DNA of 64,000 nucleotides from assembly GCF_036057275.1 (NCBI RefSeq), contig NZ_CP107945.1, forward strand, positions 4,464,001 through 4,528,000, written 5' to 3'. Below, piece after piece: positions 60,273-64,000 of this stretch; position 1 is the first letter of the stretch; each line of letters opens with the position of its first letter. The position numbers and the translations under genes were made by a program. Source of the DNA: Streptomyces sp. NBC_00390. GTDB taxonomy: Bacteria; Actinomycetota; Actinomycetes; Streptomycetales; Streptomycetaceae. The notes beneath the pieces are model-generated. The model ran no database searches. It saw nothing but the letters and a program-made list of their open reading frames with translations, and had not been told where the DNA came from.

Positions 60273-60349
60273 GCCGACACCGGGCGCCGGGTCCGTGCCG
60301 TGGAGCGTACGTCCCGTACGCCGCGGCCCGTACGCGCCACGCGCCGACG

Positions 60350-60398
60350 CGACGGAAGGGGCGGCCCACCGGTGTCCGGTGGGCCGCCCCTTCCGTCG
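60350..60398. terminator. 23-bp perfect-stem terminator between phoP and the lipoprotein gene
   Basis: Arms 60350-60372 and 60376-60398 are fully complementary with a TGT loop. It separates the convergent phoRP operon and lipoprotein gene and should work both ways. Confidence 0.95.
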
Positions 60399-60406
60399 TG
60401 CTCGTG

Positions 60407-61069
60407 TCAGTGACCCGCGGAGTGCGACGCCGACGCGTCGTCCGACGGGTGCTCGGCCTCGCCGCCCGCGGCCTCCTCGGCGGGGGAGCCGGACGGAGTG
60501 CCCGAGGGGGAGCCGGAGGGAGTGGCGGCAGGCGACTTGGCCGGCGGGGCCGGCACCGTGCTCGGGCCGAAGCCCGCGAAGTAGCTCGTCGCCGGGACGA
60601 CCAGCGCCTGCATCTTCACGTCGCCGGTCTCGCTGAAGCGGAAGACCACGTTCTGGAAGCCGCCGTCGTTCACGGCCTCGTTCGCGTTCTCGATCACCGC
60701 GGAGGCGTTGCCCTTGCCGCCGAAGATGACCCGGCCGCCGGCCGGGACCGTGATCGGGCCGGAACCCTTGGCCGGGCTCAGCTCCACCCGGGCCTCGGTG
60801 CCCGGCAGGGTGATCGACTCCAGGGTCTGCGCCTTGACGCCGTCGTTGAAGACGGTCACGGCCACGACCGCGGGGCCCTCCGCGTCCGGCTCGGGCTGGG
60901 TGATGACCGTCGCGTTCTGGAGCTTCAGGTTGTCGATCGCCGTCTCGGGGTTGTCCGGCTTGACCTCGAGGGTCTGCGCGCGAGTGCCCGCACCGCAGGC
61001 GGAGAGCGAGGCGATCGAGAAGACGATGGCAGCGCCGGCGAGGGCACCGCGTCGAAGGCTGCTGCTCAC
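60407..61069 (-). CDS. Secreted lipoprotein of unknown function
   Basis: A 220-residue lipoprotein with a signal peptide and lipobox LSAC (Cys about residue 25), then a beta-rich domain (QPEPDAEGPAVVAVTVFNDG) resembling DUF461/copper-chaperone-like proteins, but lacking the His/Met-rich motif of PCuAC. The tail is Pro/Ser/Thr/Glu/Asp-rich (TPSGSPSGTPSGSPAEEA) and disordered. GTG start at 61067-61069. Family identification is tentative. Confidence 0.72.
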   Translation of the reverse strand: MSSSLRRGALAGAAIVFSIASLSACGAGTRAQTLEVKPDNPETAIDNLKLQNATVITQPEPDAEGPAVVAVTVFNDGVKAQTLESITLPGTEARVELSPAKGSGPITVPAGGRVIFGGKGNASAVIENANEAVNDGGFQNVVFRFSETGDVKMQALVVPATSYFAGFGPSTVPAPPAKSPAATPSGSPSGTPSGSPAEEAAGGEAEHPSDDASASHSAGH

Positions 61070-61646
61070 GGCGGCGGCATCTCCTTGGGCGTACGGACGG
61101 GCGGATGGCGGCTGCCACCGGCCGAAGGGCGTGTCAGCTCGCGCTCAGGTTACCGAGCCGCCGACCACGCCCCGCACCCGACCCGCCCTTTGCGGGTGAC
61201 GGCCCGTCGCACCCCTCGCGGGCGAACGTCTTCCGTATCTTCCGATGTCGCTGTTCCACAGCTCGTTCACAAATCCGCGGTGATCAATTTCCGGGGCGGC
61301 CACGCTTTCATTGACGATTACTTGTCGGTGATCAATTCGGATTCGCCGGCGCGTCCGTCCGTACGGGTGACCGAGGTCCGAACGGAGTAGAGGAAGTTCA
61401 CCATCGAGAACCCGGCAAATCGGGACGTTCACCCACTTTGGAGGAGGATACACGGGGTGTGACAGGGGTGTTTCCGCCTGCCCGTGCAGCCGCTCCGACC
61501 TGCGAATACCTCGCTCCGGAAGGCGCCCGCAGCACGTTCCTGTCGCTGTTGTCAAGCCCCGAGATATGCCCTGACCTGCGAAAACGCCATTCAGAAGAAG
61601 CCGTATCCGTGTTACCCTGGATAGCCACGGAAGGGGTACCTGTCAC
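61070..61646. other. Intergenic region between the lipoprotein gene and carD
   Basis: About 580 bases without a convincing gene. It contains the lipoprotein promoter on one side and the carD promoter on the other. Present are two copies of CGGTGATCAATT (61278-61289 and 61326-61337), two GTTCACC at 61396 and 61427 that are not in 11-base phase, and TACCCT at 61613-61618, a likely -10 box for carD. A 63-codon frame here is discussed under rejected items. Confidence 0.55.
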
Positions 61647-62129
61647 ATGACGTTCAAGGTTGGCGACACCGTGGTCTATCCCCATCACGGGGCCGCGCTG
61701 ATCGAGGCCATCGAAACTCGCCAGATCAAAGGCGTGGACAAGACCTACTTGGTGCTCAAGGTCGCCCAGGGCGACCTGACGGTGCGTGTGCCGGCGGACA
61801 ATGCGGAGTTCGTTGGCGTACGTGATGTGGTCGGCCAGGACGGGCTCGACCGGGTCTTCGAGGTGCTGCGCGCACCGTACGCGGAAGAGCCGACGAACTG
61901 GTCCCGTCGCTACAAGGCAAATCTCGAGAAACTCGCCTCCGGCGATGTCATCAAGGTCGCCGAAGTGGTGCGCGACCTGTGGCGTCGTGAGCGCGAGCGC
62001 GGGCTGTCCGCCGGTGAGAAGCGGATGCTCGCCAAGGCGCGCCAGATCCTGGTGAGCGAGCTCGCCCTCGCGGAGAACACCAACGAGGACAAGGCCGAGG
62101 CTCTCCTCGACGAGGTCCTCGCGTCCTGA
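61647..62129 (+). CDS. carD: RNA polymerase-binding factor CarD
   Basis: Stabilises the open complex of RNA polymerase at many promoters. The 160-residue protein has the CarD-type N-terminal Tudor-like domain (MTFKVGDTVVYPHHGAALIE, then YLVLKVAQGDLTVRVP) and a helical C-terminal domain with the conserved SRRYKANLEKLASGDVIKVA and the DNA-contacting Trp in VRDLWRRERER. ATG at 61647 follows AAGGGG. The next genes ispD and ispF are on the same strand, 292 bases downstream. Confidence 0.95.
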   Translation: MTFKVGDTVVYPHHGAALIEAIETRQIKGVDKTYLVLKVAQGDLTVRVPADNAEFVGVRDVVGQDGLDRVFEVLRAPYAEEPTNWSRRYKANLEKLASGDVIKVAEVVRDLWRRERERGLSAGEKRMLAKARQILVSELALAENTNEDKAEALLDEVLAS

Positions 62130-62343
62130 CGCACAATTAATGCCGCGGTGCCCGCTGACATGCTGTGAAAAACCAGTCTGTCGCCGGGCGCTGCGGCACG
62201 CTCATTTCTGATTGCCGTTACCTTCTGCTCACCGCACGCGCCGTGCCCGCCTCCACAGTCCGCACCGTGGATGCGTCAGGTCCGGGCGGCCGACGCAGAC
62301 CGTAGTCACGGAAGGGTCCGGTCAAGGCGTCGCGCCCGGGCAT

Positions 62344-62373
62344 TCCCCCGACCTTCGGCCGGGGGTACCCCCA
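62344..62373. repeat. REP-like palindromic element
   Basis: CCCCCGACC and GGCCGGGGG with a three-base TTC loop, overlapping the palindrome GGGGGTACCCCC. Elements of this type (CCCCCG-CTTCGG-CGGGGGTACCCCC) are remembered as frequent intergenic repeats in Streptomyces. It lies about 50 bases upstream of ispD and may also act as a hairpin terminator or stabiliser. Confidence 0.6.
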
Positions 62374-62421
62374 GGCCATACCCATGTCGGCCGAGGAAAC
62401 AAACCTGCCGGAGTGCAACCG

Positions 62422-63168
62422 ATGTCAGACGAATCGCGCCAGTACCGCACCGCAGCCGTGATCCCGGCAGCCGGACGCGGTGTACGGCTCGGCCCCGGCG
62501 CCCCCAAGGCGCTGCGCGCGCTGAACGGGACGCCGATGCTCATCCACGCAGTACGCGCCATGGCGGCATCCCGCGCCGTCTCCCTGGTCGTCGTGGTCGC
62601 ACCCCCCGACGGCGCGCCCGAGGTGAAGCGGCTCCTCGACACCTACGCCCTGCCCGAGAGAACCGACTATCTGGTCGTGCCCGGCGGCGGCACCCGCCAG
62701 GAGTCCGTACGCCTCGGCCTCGACGCGCTCCCCGAGGACATCGGCATCGTCCTCGTGCACGACGCCGCCCGCCCGCTGGTGCCCGTCGAAACAGTGGACG
62801 CCGTCGTCCAGGCCGTACGTGACGGCGCTCCCGCCGTCGTGCCCGCCCTGCCGCTCGCGGACACCGTCAAGGAGATCGAGCCCGCCGCCCAGGGCGAACC
62901 CGAGCCGGTCGTCTTCACCCCCGAACGGGCCCGGCTGCGCGCCGTGCAGACCCCGCAGGGCTTCGACCGCGACACGCTGATGCGCGCCCACGACACCGTC
63001 GCCGTCGCGGGCGAAGGCGCCACGGACGACGCGGGCATGGTCGAGCAGCTCGGCGAACCCGTGGTCGTCGTACCGGGCCACGAAGAGGCATTCAAGGTGA
63101 CCCGCCCGCTGGACCTGGTCCTGGCCGAGGCGGTCCTCGCACGCAGAAGGGCCAACGATGGCTTCTGA
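62422..63168 (+). CDS. ispD: 2-C-methyl-D-erythritol 4-phosphate cytidylyltransferase IspD
   Basis: Third enzyme of the methylerythritol phosphate isoprenoid pathway: couples MEP with CTP. The 248-residue protein has the nucleotide-binding AVIPAAGRGVRLGPGAPKAL, the catalytic VLVHDAARPLVP and RAVQTPQGFDRDTL. ATG at 62422 has GGAG eight bases upstream; the longer frame from 62212 is rejected. The end overlaps ispF by 11 bases, the usual ispDF arrangement. Confidence 0.95.
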   Translation: MSDESRQYRTAAVIPAAGRGVRLGPGAPKALRALNGTPMLIHAVRAMAASRAVSLVVVVAPPDGAPEVKRLLDTYALPERTDYLVVPGGGTRQESVRLGLDALPEDIGIVLVHDAARPLVPVETVDAVVQAVRDGAPAVVPALPLADTVKEIEPAAQGEPEPVVFTPERARLRAVQTPQGFDRDTLMRAHDTVAVAGEGATDDAGMVEQLGEPVVVVPGHEEAFKVTRPLDLVLAEAVLARRRANDGF

Positions 63169-63667
63169 GTCCCCGGACATCTCCCCGGGCATCCCGCTGG
63201 TCGGCATCGGCACCGATGTGCACGCCTTCGAGCAGGGCCGCGAACTGTGGTGCGCGGGCCTCAAATGGGAGGACAACGACGGCTGGGGCCTCGCCGGACA
63301 CTCCGACGGTGACGTCGCAGCGCACGCCGCCTGCGACGCTCTCTTCTCCGCCGCCGGCGTCGGCGACCTCGGCGCCCACTTCGGCACCTCCCGGCCCGAG
63401 TGGTCCGGCGCCTCCGGTGTGACGTTGCTCGCGGAGGCCGCCCGGATCGTGCGGGCGCAGGGATTCGAGATCGGCAATGTCTCCGTTCAGGTGATCGGCG
63501 TACGTCCCAAGATCGGCAAGCGGCGCGACGAGGCCCAGAAGGCACTCTCCGCGGCGATCGGCGCCCCGGTGGCCGTGTCGGGGACCACGACGGACGGCCT
63601 CGGACTGACCGGACGGGCCGAAGGACTGGCCGCGATCGCCACCGCCCTCGTCGTCCGGGCCCGCTGA
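63158..63667 (+). CDS. ispF: 2-C-methyl-D-erythritol 2,4-cyclodiphosphate synthase IspF
   Basis: Cyclises the IspE product to MEcPP in the isoprenoid pathway. The 169-residue protein has the zinc ligands in GTDVHAFE and HSDGDVAAHAACDALFSAA, with GDLGAHFGTS, and the C-terminal TTTDGLGLTGRAEG. Length is typical. The overlapping start with ispD implies translational coupling. Confidence 0.95.
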   Translation: MASESPDISPGIPLVGIGTDVHAFEQGRELWCAGLKWEDNDGWGLAGHSDGDVAAHAACDALFSAAGVGDLGAHFGTSRPEWSGASGVTLLAEAARIVRAQGFEIGNVSVQVIGVRPKIGKRRDEAQKALSAAIGAPVAVSGTTTDGLGLTGRAEGLAAIATALVVRAR

Positions 63668-63809
63668 CGTCCGCGCCGCGCCACCGCGCTCGAGGTACGG
63701 CCGAAAACCGGCTCAGGCCCGCTCGGCGGGCGCTGCAGCGCCACATGAATGTCAACCGAACCCCGGAAGGGGGCGCGGGGCACTGCTATAGGGCCACTAC
63801 CCTTGATGC

Positions 63810-64000
63810 GTGACTATTCGCCTGTACGACACCAGCGCCCGGCAGATCCGTGACTTCACCCCGCTTCTGCCGGGTTGTGTCTCGATCTACCTGTGCGGCG
63901 CCACGGTGCAGGCCGCCCCGCACATCGGGCACATCCGGTCCGGCCTGAACTTCGACATCATGCGCCGCTGGTTCGAGTACCGCGGCTACGACGTGACGTT
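63810..64000 (+). CDS. cysS: Cysteinyl-tRNA synthetase CysS (5' part only)
   Basis: Charges tRNA-Cys. The GTG at 63810 gives VTIRLYDTSARQIRDFTPL and then YLCGATVQAAPHIGHIRSG, with the zinc Cys and the HIGH motif of class I synthetases. Only 63 codons are in the window. TACCCT at 63798-63803 lies six bases upstream, so the message is probably leaderless. A plus-strand ATG at 63806 is in the wrong frame. Confidence 0.93.
   Translation, partial: MTIRLYDTSARQIRDFTPLLPGCVSIYLCGATVQAAPHIGHIRSGLNFDIMRRWFEYRGYDVT

Noticed and set aside
61396..61433. Two GTTCACC units upstream of carD as a PHO box
   Set aside because: They are 31 bases apart, not a multiple of 11, and the intervening sequence does not resemble PHO units.
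61459..61650. A 63-codon frame whose stop overlaps the carD ATG, with GGAGGAGG upstream
   Set aside because: Attractive for coupling, but it contains a rare TTA codon in the likely -10 box and many A/T-ending codons unlike real genes here. It is probably promoter sequence.

Overview
The window is high-GC DNA with the gene content, codon bias, GTG starts and short leaderless-looking promoters of a Streptomyces chromosome. Gene order matches, from memory and not from a search, the Streptomyces coelicolor core stretch that runs from pstBACS (about SCO4139) to cysS (about SCO4235). The order appears to be missing a block between the phosphoglycerate mutase gene and phoU. No tRNA, rRNA, CRISPR array, prophage or insertion sequence was seen.

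Layout. (1) 1-9869: a phosphate block on the minus strand with pstB (cut by the window edge), pstA, pstC and pstS behind a PHO box, then a Nudix hydrolase, a CHAD protein and polyphosphate kinase. A frameshifted membrane protein follows. (2) 9911-16082: mycothiol synthase mshD, a secreted 5'-nucleotidase, a Tat-type PI-PLC-like protein and an ABC-F ATPase. (3) 16208-21421: a sensor kinase, response regulator and HtrA-like protease in MprAB-PepD order, a LacI regulator and glnR. (4) 22150-26921: a sulfur-related neighbourhood with a ThiS/MoaD-like carrier, a 27-residue Cys-containing leader peptide, the rhodanese cysA, sseC and a DsrE-like protein. (5) 27030-29772: three overlapping genes for related single-pass membrane proteins of unknown function. 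(6) 29871-38431: nitrobindin-like protein, nur, ygfZ, dtd, rsiG, an Eis-like acetyltransferase, then devA-devB and a kinase-like protein with shared palindromes in the flanking spacers. (7) 38447-45685: a DrrAB-like ABC exporter with its TetR regulator and two operators, a helicase that has lost its N-terminal half, an S9 peptidase and an APH-like kinase. (8) 45853-50098: XRE regulator, HBHA-like protein, DUF2516 protein, PP2C-type phosphatase with receiver domain, and an NlpC/P60 hydrolase. (9) 50397-57327: methyltransferase, mshA, YbjN-like protein, MFS transporter, phosphoglycerate mutase, and small or broken genes. (10) 57463-64000: phoU diverging from phoR-phoP over a PHO box, a lipoprotein, carD, ispD, ispF and the start of cysS.

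The main shared theme is phosphate. The PhoR-PhoP sensor system and PhoU lie at the right end. Likely targets lie at the left: the Pst transporter, the polyphosphate genes and the secreted nucleotidase. Two mycothiol genes (mshD, mshA) and a sulfur-transfer cluster indicate thiol metabolism. Developmental control is represented by rsiG and devAB. The most interesting signals not explained by standard gene calls are the leaderless Cys leader peptide with two hairpins before cysA, the recurrent AAGTTGG/CCAACTT palindromes around devAB, a 28-bp perfect palindrome before the XRE-HBHA genes, two related dyads before the ABC-F gene, a repeat cluster upstream of the PP2C gene, several very small proteins with good ribosome binding sites, and the three-paralog membrane operon.
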